Assembly (NCBI GenBank): GCA_964618215.1
Contig: CAZTZE010000023.1
Location: forward strand, 1-64,000
Origin: CG2-30-58-95 sp964618215
Lineage (GTDB): Bacteria; Chloroflexota; Anaerolineae; Anaerolineales; Villigracilaceae
Reading direction: 5' to 3'
Length of the DNA stretch: 64,000 nucleotides
The notes under the pieces are model-generated. The model worked only from the letters and a program-made list of their open reading frames with translations, was not told the origin of the DNA and searched no databases. The translations under genes and the position numbers were made by a program. Positions within the stretch are counted from its first letter, which is position 1. Every line of letters starts with the position of its first letter. Below are positions 40,180 through 48,008 of this stretch, piece after piece.

Positions 40180-41865
40180 ATGTCCGAATTCATCGCTATT
40201 CGCCTGCGTGAATATCGCCGCCTGACCCAGGACGGCGTATTGGCCGTCGGGCTGTTGATCTCGTTGGTCTTCCTCGGCGTTTTTGTCGTCTACCCGCTGG
40301 TCAAGATTCTCTCAGTGAGCCTGAGCAGCGAGGCAGTAGCCGTATACCAGCGTCTCCTGGCGGGGCGCGCCACGGGGCAGGTCATCCTCAACACGGTGTG
40401 GATGGGACTGGGGGTCGCTTCTGTAGGCACAATGCTGGGCTTCCTGTTCGCCTTCGTCCAAGTCAAGCTGGATGTGCCCTTCAAGCGTTTTTTCAACCTG
40501 GTCGGCATACTTCCCATTATCTCGCCACCCTTTGCCGTGGCTATGTCCGTCATCGTACTCTTCGGCCGCAGCGGGCTGATCACCAAGCGCTTGCTGGGCA
40601 TCCGCTACGACATCTATGGGCTGGATGGGCTGATTCTTGTCCTGTCGATCTCGTTCTTCCCTGTCGCCTACCTGACACTGCTGGGCATGATGCGCGCGCT
40701 GGATCCATCTCTGGAGGAGGCGGCGACCAACCTGGGTGCCGGGAGGTGGCGCTACTTTCGCACGGTGATGCTGCCTATGCTCACTCCAGGTTTGGCCAGT
40801 TCTTTCCTGTTACTGTTCGTGGAGGCGCTGGCCGACCTGGCGAACCCGCTGCTCATAGGGGGGAACTATACCGTGCTGGCCTCGCGCATCTACATGGCGA
40901 TCATCGGCGAGTATGACCTGCACGCTGGCGCCGTGCTCTCGCTCATCCTGCTATTGCCTTCCCTGACGATCTTTTTCGTTCAACACTACTGGGTGAGCCG
41001 GCGCTCCTACGTGTCTGTCACCGGTAAGCCGACGGGGTACCACCAGCCGATCCGCTCGCCGTGGGTCAAGTGGCCGCTTTTCGCCCTCTGCATGCTCATC
41101 TCGGGCCTGATCCTGTTGATATATGGCTTCATCTTCGTGGGCGCCGTCACCAAAGTGTGGGGCATCAACTACGGCCTTACATTGGAGCACTTTCGCTTCG
41201 TCCTGTTCGGCTACGGCTCCAAGGCCATGACCGACACCACGCTTCTCTCGGCGATCGCCACGCCAGTGGCCGGTCTGATGGGTATCCTGATCGCCTTCCT
41301 GGTCGTGCGACGGAAATTCTTGGGCCGCAGTCTTGTGGACTTTACCTCGGTGCTGGGCCTGGCGGTGCCTGGCACGGTGGTAGGCATTGGCTTTATCCTG
41401 GCCTTCAACCAACCAATGTGGGTTGGGCTGGTACCAAAACTGACTGGCACCGCGCTCATCATTATCCTGGCCTACGTGGTGCGCAGCATCCCGGCCAGCG
41501 TGCGCTCGTGTGTGGCCGCGCTGCAGCAGGTTGACGAGGCGATGGAGGAGGCTTCGGCCAACCTGGGAGCCAGTTCGGCCACGACTTTCCGCAAAATCAC
41601 GATACCGTTGGTCCGGCCGGCGTTCCTGACCGGCCTGATCTACAGTTTTGCCCGTTCGATGACCTCCCTCTCGGCGATCATTTTCCTGGTCACGCCGCGC
41701 TGGCGCATCATGACGGCGCAGATCCTCAACGAGGCGGAGACGGGCCGCTTCGGCAACGCCGCTGCCTATTGCGTCGTGCTGATCGCTATTGTTCTGTCAT
41801 CTATCGGTCTAATGTACGCCGTCGTTGGCTCCACCACCGGGGCCGAGCGACTTATCGAAACATGA
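40180..41865 (+). CDS. iron(III) ABC transporter permease (fused double domain)
   Basis: A 561-residue membrane protein with about twelve helices and two inner-membrane transport loops, one per half: EEAATNLGAGRWRYFRTVMLPMLTPG (about 187-212) and EEASANLGASSATTFRKITIPLVRPAFL (about 451-478). This two-in-one layout is typical of FbpB/AfuB permeases. It couples the binding protein at 38960 to the ATPase at 41876; the gaps are 101 and 10 bases. No unusual features are apparent. Confidence 0.93.
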   Translation: MSEFIAIRLREYRRLTQDGVLAVGLLISLVFLGVFVVYPLVKILSVSLSSEAVAVYQRLLAGRATGQVILNTVWMGLGVASVGTMLGFLFAFVQVKLDVPFKRFFNLVGILPIISPPFAVAMSVIVLFGRSGLITKRLLGIRYDIYGLDGLILVLSISFFPVAYLTLLGMMRALDPSLEEAATNLGAGRWRYFRTVMLPMLTPGLASSFLLLFVEALADLANPLLIGGNYTVLASRIYMAIIGEYDLHAGAVLSLILLLPSLTIFFVQHYWVSRRSYVSVTGKPTGYHQPIRSPWVKWPLFALCMLISGLILLIYGFIFVGAVTKVWGINYGLTLEHFRFVLFGYGSKAMTDTTLLSAIATPVAGLMGILIAFLVVRRKFLGRSLVDFTSVLGLAVPGTVVGIGFILAFNQPMWVGLVPKLTGTALIIILAYVVRSIPASVRSCVAALQQVDEAMEEASANLGASSATTFRKITIPLVRPAFLTGLIYSFARSMTSLSAIIFLVTPRWRIMTAQILNEAETGRFGNAAAYCVVLIAIVLSSIGLMYAVVGSTTGAERLIET

Positions 41866-41875
41866 GGCTAGGGTT

Positions 41876-42955
41876 ATGGAAACCTCTACACTCGTTTTAG
41901 ACAATCTAGTCAAAGCCTTCGGCCGCCGGAGTGAAGTACGAGCCGTCGATGGGTTGAGTCTTGAAATCCGCCAGGGGGAGTTCCTCACGTTGCTGGGGCC
42001 GTCTGGCTGCGGCAAGACGACGACACTGCGAATCATCGCCGGTTTTGAATTCCCAACGGGGGGAAGGATACTCCTCGATGGTAAGACGATCAACGACGTG
42101 CCGCCCAACAAGCGGCCCATGGCCATGGTCTTTCAGAGCTACGCCCTCTTTCCACACATGTCGGTGTACGAAAACATCTCTTATGGCCTCAAGGTCAAGA
42201 AGCAGCCGCAGGCCCTGATCCGTGAGAGCGTCGAGATTGTGATGCAGTTGATGAACCTAGTGGGGATGGGCGACAGGATGCCGCACCAACTATCGGGCGG
42301 CCAGCAACAGCGGGTGGCACTGGCGCGAGCGCTGGTCATGCAGCCCAAGGTGCTGCTCTTCGACGAGCCACTGTCCAACCTGGATGCCAAACTGCGGATG
42401 CAGATGCGCCTCGAGATTCGCCGCCTGCAGCAGCGGCTAGGCATCACCACCGTCTATGTCACCCACGACCAGGCAGAGGCGATGAGTCTTTCCGATCGCA
42501 TCGCGGTCATGCACGATGGTCGGATCGAGCAGGTTGGCACACCGTCCGAGATCTACGAGCAACCGGCCTCTCTCTTCGTCGCCGATTTCATCGGCAGGGC
42601 GAACTTCATCGAGAGTACAGTGCAGGATCAAGCAGATGGGCAGATGACGTTCGATCTGTTCGGGCGCCCGCTGATTATTCCTGCCCCCCAGGGGAAGTTC
42701 GCTACCGGTGAGCAGGTCTACCTGATCATCCGGCCGGAGGCGGTGCGGGTGAGCCAGCAAAAGGGCAGTTACCCAGGCGAGATCAAACAGGCAGTTTACC
42801 TGGGCTCAATCGTGGAGTACGAGGTCGAGATCCACGATCAAGTCATCTCAGTGGTAGTATATGACCCGCAAGAAGGAAGCATCTTCGAGGAAGGGAGCCG
42901 GGTGTTTATAGAACTTCTCAGCAATTCGTTACATGTGTTGCCGCGAAATCAATAG
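41876..42955 (+). CDS. iron(III) ABC transporter ATP-binding protein
   Basis: About 359 residues: Walker A GPSGCGKTTTLR, Q-loop VFQSYALFPHM, signature LSGGQQQRVALARAL, Walker B VLLFDEPLSNLDAKL, switch VTHDQAEAM, and a C-terminal TOBE domain (about 280-355). It belongs to the FbpC/PotA group. The start at 41876 is ten bases after the permease stop. An FbpC-type C-terminal iron-sensing region cannot be confirmed by eye. It closes the operon that begins with the regulator-flanked binding protein. Confidence 0.94.
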   Translation: METSTLVLDNLVKAFGRRSEVRAVDGLSLEIRQGEFLTLLGPSGCGKTTTLRIIAGFEFPTGGRILLDGKTINDVPPNKRPMAMVFQSYALFPHMSVYENISYGLKVKKQPQALIRESVEIVMQLMNLVGMGDRMPHQLSGGQQQRVALARALVMQPKVLLFDEPLSNLDAKLRMQMRLEIRRLQQRLGITTVYVTHDQAEAMSLSDRIAVMHDGRIEQVGTPSEIYEQPASLFVADFIGRANFIESTVQDQADGQMTFDLFGRPLIIPAPQGKFATGEQVYLIIRPEAVRVSQQKGSYPGEIKQAVYLGSIVEYEVEIHDQVISVVVYDPQEGSIFEEGSRVFIELLSNSLHVLPRNQ

Positions 42956-43002
42956 CGACTCCACTGCAAAAAGGGTAGCCAACCCTCCTCAAACCAGACC
43001 CA

Positions 43003-43239
43003 AACAAATTCAACATCTCCGCCTTTGGCATCCAGCAGGACGAAAAGGGCAACCCCGCCACGCTCACCTGCCCGCAGGGACAGACTGTCCCGGCGACGTT
43101 CGCCCGCACCCAACCACTGCTTGCACTTGCCGGGGCTAAGGTTGCGCGATTCAAGCGTTCTGGGGCAGCAGAGGTGTCTTGGATGGCCGCGAGTCTTGCC
43201 AGAGCCGCCCCGCAAGTGAAGCAGAATGTTAGGAAGTAA
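43003..43239 (+). pseudogene. fragment, possibly the tail of a transposase
   Basis: The frame reads FGIQQDEKGNPATLTCPQGQ, then TVPATFARTQPLLAL and ends KQNVRK at a stop. The GNPATLTCPQGQTV phrase resembles the stretch after the first catalytic block of DDE transposases of the IS1182 type. There is no start codon in frame, no inverted repeat pair around it, and no other transposase sequence in the window. I regard it as a relic with tentative identity. Confidence 0.4.
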
Positions 43240-43254
43240 CAACACCCAAAAACG

Positions 43255-43290
43255 AACTTCCCGCAGGTTTATTGACATCTGCGGGAAGTT
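43255..43290. repeat. inverted repeat, possible terminator
   Basis: AACTTCCCGCAG (43255-43266) and CTGCGGGAAGTT (43279-43290) are perfect complements around a 12-base loop, followed by TGTTTTAAG. It belongs to the palindrome family of 11009, 17859, 29982 and 61287. Confidence 0.8.
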
Positions 43291-43310
43291 TGTTTTAAGT
43301 GAGGGGCAGT

Positions 43311-43370
43311 CTACATTGCCAGCGCCTGCTCCAACTGCTGCTTCACGTGAGTAAAGATGATGCTCAACAT
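43311..43370 (-). pseudogene. scrap of the FrhB-like gene's C-terminus
   Basis: The minus strand encodes MLSIIFTHVKQQLEQALAM and a stop, closely matching the end of the protein encoded at 43877 (LGIIFTHVKQKLVETLES). Just upstream (43379-43512, other frame) another stretch reads SFVVDVLKVKNAPPEEAARD and FVQGVKGNI, evidently the end of some gene that I do not recognise. Both are relics between the iron importer and the electron-transfer cluster. Confidence 0.7.
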
Positions 43371-43562
43371 GAATATTCCCTTTCACCCCTTGCACGAAAT
43401 CGCGGGCGGCTTCTTCCGGCGGTGCATTTTTTACCTTGAGCACATCAACGACAAAGGATTGATGTGGCGGAAAGGGCGAAAGTCGAGGCTTCGGTTCACT
43501 GCGCCTCCACATTAATCCTAATCGTTCAACGGCTCTTGTTGCGCCAGCCCCGATTATTGATT

Positions 43563-43793
43563 TCAGGCTTCAACCAATGCTTCGGCTTTGTGGTAGGCGG
43601 GGGAATGGGCTTCGATTTTCAGCATTGCTTCGCGGTCATAAACCTTCTCACCGCAATTGGGGCAATCGTAAAACTCCACCTCTGGAACGGTGTAAGATAA
43701 CCCCTTGTATTTGCGGACAATATCGCGCACCACGCGCCGAATTTGGTCACTGCCACAGGTTGGACAAGTATTGATTTGGAATTTACCGTTCAT
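43563..43793 (-). CDS. YgiT-type zinc finger protein (MqsA-like N-terminal domain)
   Basis: The 76-residue protein has two CxxC pairs, CPTCGSDQ (about 10-17) and CPNCGEKVYD (about 44-53), in the YgiT/MqsA arrangement, and a C-terminal helix (SPAYHKAEALVEA). Such proteins are usually antitoxins of MqsR-like or DUF4258 toxins. The helix-turn-helix of full-length MqsA is absent, as in many of these short forms. No toxin gene is adjacent on either side, so it is an orphan. Confidence 0.82.
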   Translation of the reverse strand: MNGKFQINTCPTCGSDQIRRVVRDIVRKYKGLSYTVPEVEFYDCPNCGEKVYDREAMLKIEAHSPAYHKAEALVEA

Positions 43794-43876
43794 GATTTAA
43801 GTATAGCACAGGGAACGCATTTCAGATTCAACACTTTGCTATGCAAGACAGCATAGCACCTCCGTCAATCCCCTTC

Positions 43877-44839
43877 TTACGGCGCGGACTCCAGCGTCTC
43901 TACCAGTTTCTGCTTCACGTGCGTAAAAATGATCCCCAGCGGCAAATGCTGCGGGCAGGATTGCTCGCACATGCCGCAGCCGGCGCAGGAGGCCAGCCAG
44001 TTGGCGATCTCATCTTTGGCAAAGCGGCCCGATCCGTCGCGGCGGGGATAATGGATGGCGCAGATCGGGCAGTTGTCCATGCAGGTCTGGCAGGCGCCGC
44101 AGGTATCTAACTGTTCGAGCAAGGATCCCACATCCACCGGCAGTGAACCGGCCAGCCCGGACATGATGCGCTCGCGGCGGCGGGCGTGGCGCTCGTCGAG
44201 CCTGGCGACCGCCCGGCTGCGCTTTTCGACCAGCGCCGCATCCGCCGCGCCGTCGGTGAGGGACGGCCAGTCCAGCCCGCCGTCTTTCACCTCCACCAGC
44301 ACCGTCTGGCGGACCGGCAAGCCGAGGATGCCGATGTTCACATCCGCATTGGAAGCGCCGGGGGAGATGCACACCTGGCAGGCGGGACGGTAGCGGTAAG
44401 CGGCGATGCCGCCCTGCGGGGCGAATTGCAGCGCTTCGCCGGTCAGGTTTTTGCGCGCCGCGCGCCACTCGAATTCATCTTCGGGGAAGGTGCCGAGACA
44501 GTCCACGCAGAGGGTCAGCAGGCGAGAGGTATCCAGGCCGTCGCGCGCCAGCATGGCGCGGAAGGCGCGCATCTCGCATGGACGCAGGATGGCCCCGATG
44601 CGCTTGTTCTTCCCCTCGCGCAGCACATCCGGGATGAGTCTGGCAGCGTTGACCAGCATCAGCGGCTGGAATGGATTGACGCCCTCCAGCCCGGCCGGGT
44701 CTGCGAGCATGATGGGTTTCTCATGGCCGGAAGGCGGTACGAGCATGGCCTCCAGCCCCGCCGCCTGCCAAACCGCGCCGACGAATCGCTGCACCGCCCC
44801 GAGCGGGTCACCTTTGGTATTCAAGACCCAGGCACCCAT
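43877..44839 (-). CDS. FrhB/FdhB-like iron-sulfur protein
   Basis: About 320 residues. The N-terminal two-thirds resembles the coenzyme F420 hydrogenase/dehydrogenase beta-subunit family (IGAILRPCEMRAFRAMLARD, LCVDCLGTFPEDEFEW, RPACQVCISPGASNADVNIG), which binds flavin and Fe-S clusters. Two further cysteine motifs follow: CGACQTCMDNCP and CAGCGMCEQSCP, each fit for a 4Fe-4S cluster. The start at 44839 has AGGAGGTG upstream. It lies downstream of the DsrMK-like gene with a 194-base gap filled by a foldback repeat, so it may be the last gene of the electron-transfer cluster. Its redox partner is not known. Confidence 0.8.
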   Translation of the reverse strand: MGAWVLNTKGDPLGAVQRFVGAVWQAAGLEAMLVPPSGHEKPIMLADPAGLEGVNPFQPLMLVNAARLIPDVLREGKNKRIGAILRPCEMRAFRAMLARDGLDTSRLLTLCVDCLGTFPEDEFEWRAARKNLTGEALQFAPQGGIAAYRYRPACQVCISPGASNADVNIGILGLPVRQTVLVEVKDGGLDWPSLTDGAADAALVEKRSRAVARLDERHARRRERIMSGLAGSLPVDVGSLLEQLDTCGACQTCMDNCPICAIHYPRRDGSGRFAKDEIANWLASCAGCGMCEQSCPQHLPLGIIFTHVKQKLVETLESAP

Positions 44840-44916
44840 CAGACACCTCCTCACTAATCCACCGCGGAGTGCGCACACCGTCCCGGTGTCCTTCCGGGAG
44901 AGAACACAAAGAGCAT

Positions 44917-45007
44917 TGTACACGGATTACGCGGATAGCACGGAAAAACACGGATTTTTAAAGGCTTTTTCCGTGTGAATCCGTGAAATCCGTGTCATCC
45001 GTGTACA
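44917..45007. repeat. foldback element built of CACGGAT modules
   Basis: TGTACACGGAT (44917-44927) and ATCCGTGTACA (44997-45007) are perfect complements. Between them, CACGGAAAAACACGGATTT faces TTTTTCCGTGTGAATCCGTG. A CGTCCCGGTGTCCTTC module (44878-44893) adjoins it, and a third partial copy of the dispersed repeat lies at 45011-45032. Confidence 0.8.
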
Positions 45008-45033
45008 GAATCACGGCAACTCCCAGGGAGCCG

Positions 45034-46932
45034 TTATATTTCCATCTGCGCGGCCAGCACCTCTGCAATATCCAACACCTTCACCTGCTCACCGATGCCC
45101 TTCGAGCGGATCGCGTCGTCGAACATCAGCAGGCAGTACGGGCAGGCGGTGGCCACCACCTCGGCTTTGGCGTCCAGCGCGTCCTGGAGACGGCGGTGAT
45201 TGATGCGCGTGTTGGCATCCGTCTCGACCCACATGCCGCCGCCCCCGCCGCCGCAACAGAACGAATCCTCGCCGCGCCGCGCCATCTCGACGCGGGTCAC
45301 GCCGGCTTTATCCAGCAGTTCTCTGGGTTGATTATAAATGTTATTGTAGCGGCCAAGGTAGCACGAGTCATGGAAGGTCAGTTTGCCGTGCACGCCGTTG
45401 CCGTTGGCTGTGGGGTTCGGAAGGTTCAATTCTGCCAGCAATTCGCTGTAATGCAGCACCTCGTAGTCCCCGCCCATCTGCGGATACTCGTTCTTGAGCG
45501 TGTTGAAGCAGTGCGGGCAGGCGGTGACGACGCGGTTGAATTTGACCTTACCGAGCGTCTCGATGTTCTGTTTGGCAAATTCTTGGAAGATGTACTCGTG
45601 CCCCATGCGCCGGGCAGTCTCGCCGCAGCACATTTCGTCAAAGCCCAGCACGGCAAAATCCACGCCGGCTTTCTGCATCAGTTTGGCAAAAGCCCGCGTC
45701 ACCTTCTTGTTGCGCTCGTCGAAGGCCGCCGCGCAGCCGGTGAAGAGAAGCACGTCGGTCGTTTCGCCGGGCGCCAGTTCCTTCACGTTGAGTCCTTCGG
45801 CCCAGGCCATGCGGTTTTCGGGCGGCATGCCCCACGGGTTGCCCTGCCGTTCCAGATTGCGCATCGTGTCGCCGACCGACTTGGGCATCTTGCCGCTGGT
45901 CAGCAACTGGTAGCGGCGCAGGTCAACGATCTCATCCACCGGGTTGATAAAGGCCGGGCACTTGACGATGCACGCCCCGCAGGTGGTGCATTGCCAGGGA
46001 TACTCCTCGTTCATCACGCTGCCGAAGATCTCGGCGTCCAGCCTGGCTTCGCCCGTATACAGCCCCGCGACCATCGCCTTGCGCATCAACTGCACCACTT
46101 CCTTCGGCGAATACTTCATCCCGCTGAGGGTGGCTGGGCAGGCATCCTCGCAACGTCCGCAGCGAAGGCAGGCGTCGAACGAGAGCAGTTGCTGCGAGGT
46201 GAACTCGGCCGCCTTGCCCACACCCAGGATTTCCGCCGTATCAATATTCTCGATTTTCGCCAGTTCGCCGGTTTTGCGATTCGGGCGGAGGAGGATGTTC
46301 CACGGCGCGTTGACCAGGTGGCGCATCTTGGTGAACGGCAGTGCGCCGACCAGAGTCAGCGCCAGGATGACGTGGGTATATACCAGCCCATCGTGCCAAG
46401 CCGCGGCTTGTCCGGACGGGAAGCCGGTCGCCGCCATAATGGCCGCGGCCCAGTTCCCGACCGGCGACCAGGCCGCCCAGTCCGGTTTGGTGACGAGAAT
46501 GCGGATGCCCTCGTTGGTGAATCCCACAAAAGCGATGAGGAAGAGCATCACCAGCGCGAACCAGTCATCCCATTTGGTATCCAGATATTTCGGGCGCAAT
46601 ACCAGGCGGCGAAAAGCAGCCATCAGCACGCCGAGGATGATAAACGCCCCGGCGATGTCCATCACCAGTTCGTAGCCCAGATACCAGCCGTTGCGCGGAA
46701 CGGTAATGACCCAGGGCAGGAAGAGCTTCATGTTCAGGATGTTGATGATCGTCCCGAGCACCTGGATGGTCACCCCCCAGAAAATCATGAAGTGCATCAG
46801 GCCGGGGTAAATTTTCTTGAGAATCCGCACCTGACCGAGGATATGAACGAAGAAATCGCGCACTTTAGGCATGGCGCGGACGAACCCATCGCGGAGTGTT
46901 GAGTGACGAGTGATGCTAGTCTCCGCGGTCAT
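45034..46932 (-). CDS. DsrMK-like fusion: membrane haem b domain plus HdrD-type Fe-S domain
   Basis: The 632-residue protein joins about five membrane helices (residues about 25-235, narG-gamma/DsrM-like) to two 4Fe-4S motifs (CLRCGRCEDACP, CTTCGACIVKCP) and two CCG domains (FDEMCCGETARR with CPHC, and DSFCCGGGGGGMW with CPYC). This is the heterodisulfide-reductase-D/DsrK architecture, in which quinol oxidation in the membrane is linked to a thiol/disulfide or similar site. Its start overlaps the stop of the Rieske gene by four bases. A related, larger protein is encoded at 49158. Together they suggest a quinone-linked complex with Rieske and cytochrome b; the substrate is unknown. Confidence 0.88.
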   Translation of the reverse strand: MTAETSITRHSTLRDGFVRAMPKVRDFFVHILGQVRILKKIYPGLMHFMIFWGVTIQVLGTIINILNMKLFLPWVITVPRNGWYLGYELVMDIAGAFIILGVLMAAFRRLVLRPKYLDTKWDDWFALVMLFLIAFVGFTNEGIRILVTKPDWAAWSPVGNWAAAIMAATGFPSGQAAAWHDGLVYTHVILALTLVGALPFTKMRHLVNAPWNILLRPNRKTGELAKIENIDTAEILGVGKAAEFTSQQLLSFDACLRCGRCEDACPATLSGMKYSPKEVVQLMRKAMVAGLYTGEARLDAEIFGSVMNEEYPWQCTTCGACIVKCPAFINPVDEIVDLRRYQLLTSGKMPKSVGDTMRNLERQGNPWGMPPENRMAWAEGLNVKELAPGETTDVLLFTGCAAAFDERNKKVTRAFAKLMQKAGVDFAVLGFDEMCCGETARRMGHEYIFQEFAKQNIETLGKVKFNRVVTACPHCFNTLKNEYPQMGGDYEVLHYSELLAELNLPNPTANGNGVHGKLTFHDSCYLGRYNNIYNQPRELLDKAGVTRVEMARRGEDSFCCGGGGGGMWVETDANTRINHRRLQDALDAKAEVVATACPYCLLMFDDAIRSKGIGEQVKVLDIAEVLAAQMEI

Positions 46933-47369
46933 GATTCACCTCCAACTTTGACGTAGATTTGCCCATCCACCACCTCGGCAATCAGTGGCATCAACGGCGC
47001 GGGCGGCGGACCATGTAACACACTGCCGTCGTCGGGGCTGAAATAACCCTCGTGGCAGGGACAATCGATCTCTCCGCTGGCTTTGTTCCACTTGACGAGG
47101 CAGGCAAAATGCGTGCAGACCGCCGAATAGGCTTTCAGGCCATTTGTCGTCTGGATGACAATCGCCGGGTAACGCCCAAACTTGACCGTTTTGGACTCGC
47201 CCACTGGCAATTCGCTTTCGGGACAGACCAGCACCGGCTCGGAGGGTACCTCTTCCAATTTTGGCGGGTAGAAATAGGCGACGACGGGCGTTGCCACCAC
47301 GCTGACACCCAGCAGCGCGCCCGCGCCTTTGAGCAGTTTCAAAAAGTCACGTCGAGTCAGGTCGCTCAT
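46929..47369 (-). CDS. Rieske iron-sulfur subunit of a bc-type complex
   Basis: The 146-residue protein has a Tat-type start (TRRDFLKLLKGAGALLGVSVV) that also serves as membrane anchor, and the two Rieske motifs CTHFACLVKW and CPCHEGYFSPDDG that ligate the 2Fe-2S cluster by two Cys and two His. The C-terminal PPAPL turn follows. It takes an electron from quinol bound at cytochrome b. The gene starts two bases from the stop of the cytochrome b C-terminal gene and overlaps the DsrMK-like gene by four bases, so all are one transcript. Confidence 0.94.
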   Translation of the reverse strand: MSDLTRRDFLKLLKGAGALLGVSVVATPVVAYFYPPKLEEVPSEPVLVCPESELPVGESKTVKFGRYPAIVIQTTNGLKAYSAVCTHFACLVKWNKASGEIDCPCHEGYFSPDDGSVLHGPPPAPLMPLIAEVVDGQIYVKVGGES

Positions 47370-47370
47370 A

Positions 47371-47796
47371 TCAACTCACCTCTCCCCAGATGGTCAGGGC
47401 AACGGCAATGATGACACCGACGACAGTCACGGCCAGGCGGATCCACATCGCCTTCTTCTTGTCGTCCTTTTTATCCAGGAACGGCCAGATGGCGACGACC
47501 AGCAAGGCAATCATCACCATCGAAGTGGAGAAAATCGCCCCGTCAATCCCCAGAACTTGTGGCGGGACGTATTTGAGTAATTGGTACAGCGCCAGGAAAT
47601 ACCACTCCGGTTTGACATGCAGCGGGGTATCGAGCGGGTCGGCCGGAGCCTGCAGGCCGATCGGATTGATCATGCCGAGAATCCCGAGGATCACCGCCAG
47701 CACGACAATCCCGATGGTGACGTACAACTCGGTCATGAAGTGGTCGGGGAAGAAGGGAATGGTATCTTTTTCGGTTTCAGGATGTGTTGTATCCAT
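47371..47796 (-). CDS. cytochrome b C-terminal subunit (subunit IV-like)
   Basis: About 141 residues with three membrane helices. HVKPEWYFLALYQLLKYVP contains the PEW(Y) element of the quinol-oxidation site, and FFPDHFMTEL precedes the first helix. It corresponds to the C-terminal third of mitochondrial cytochrome b or to PetD of b6f complexes. GGAGG lies just before the ATG at 47796. Upstream, the message carries a tandem array of palindromes between this gene and the N-terminal cytochrome b gene. The protein has a highly charged loop between helices two and three (LDKKDDKKK). Confidence 0.92.
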   Translation of the reverse strand: MDTTHPETEKDTIPFFPDHFMTELYVTIGIVVLAVILGILGMINPIGLQAPADPLDTPLHVKPEWYFLALYQLLKYVPPQVLGIDGAIFSTSMVMIALLVVAIWPFLDKKDDKKKAMWIRLAVTVVGVIIAVALTIWGEVS

Positions 47797-47804
47797 AAGT
47801 TCCT

Positions 47805-48008
47805 CCGGTAGCGCAAATTGGCAATTTGCTCCGGTAGCGCAAATTGGCAATTTGCTCCGGTAGCGCAAATTGGCAATTTGCTCNNNNNNNNNNNNNNNNN
47901 NNNNNNNNNNNNNNNNNNNNNNNNNNNNNNNNNNNNNNNNNNNNNNNNNNNNNNNNNNNNNNNNNNNNNNNNNNNNNNNNNNNCGGTAGCGCAAATTGGC
48001 AATTTGCG
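47805..48008. repeat. tandem array of a 26-bp palindromic unit, interrupted by an assembly gap
   Basis: Three complete units (47805-47830, 47831-47856, 47857-47882) and one more at 47984-48008 contain the perfect palindrome GCAAATTGGCAATTTGC framed by CCGGTAGC. The 100 N at 47884-47983 sit inside the array, so its true length is unknown. It lies in the transcribed gap between the two cytochrome b genes and has no stop-free coding role I would credit. Confidence 0.95.

Noticed and set aside
44983..46902. Long plus-strand open frame of 639 codons opposite the DsrMK-like gene.
   Set aside because: It is the mirror of a GC-rich gene with clear Fe-S motifs; its translation is His/Arg/Gly-rich with no domain.
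47805..48008. CRISPR array, because of regularly repeated units.
   Set aside because: The units follow directly without spacers, and each is a palindrome; no cas gene is near.
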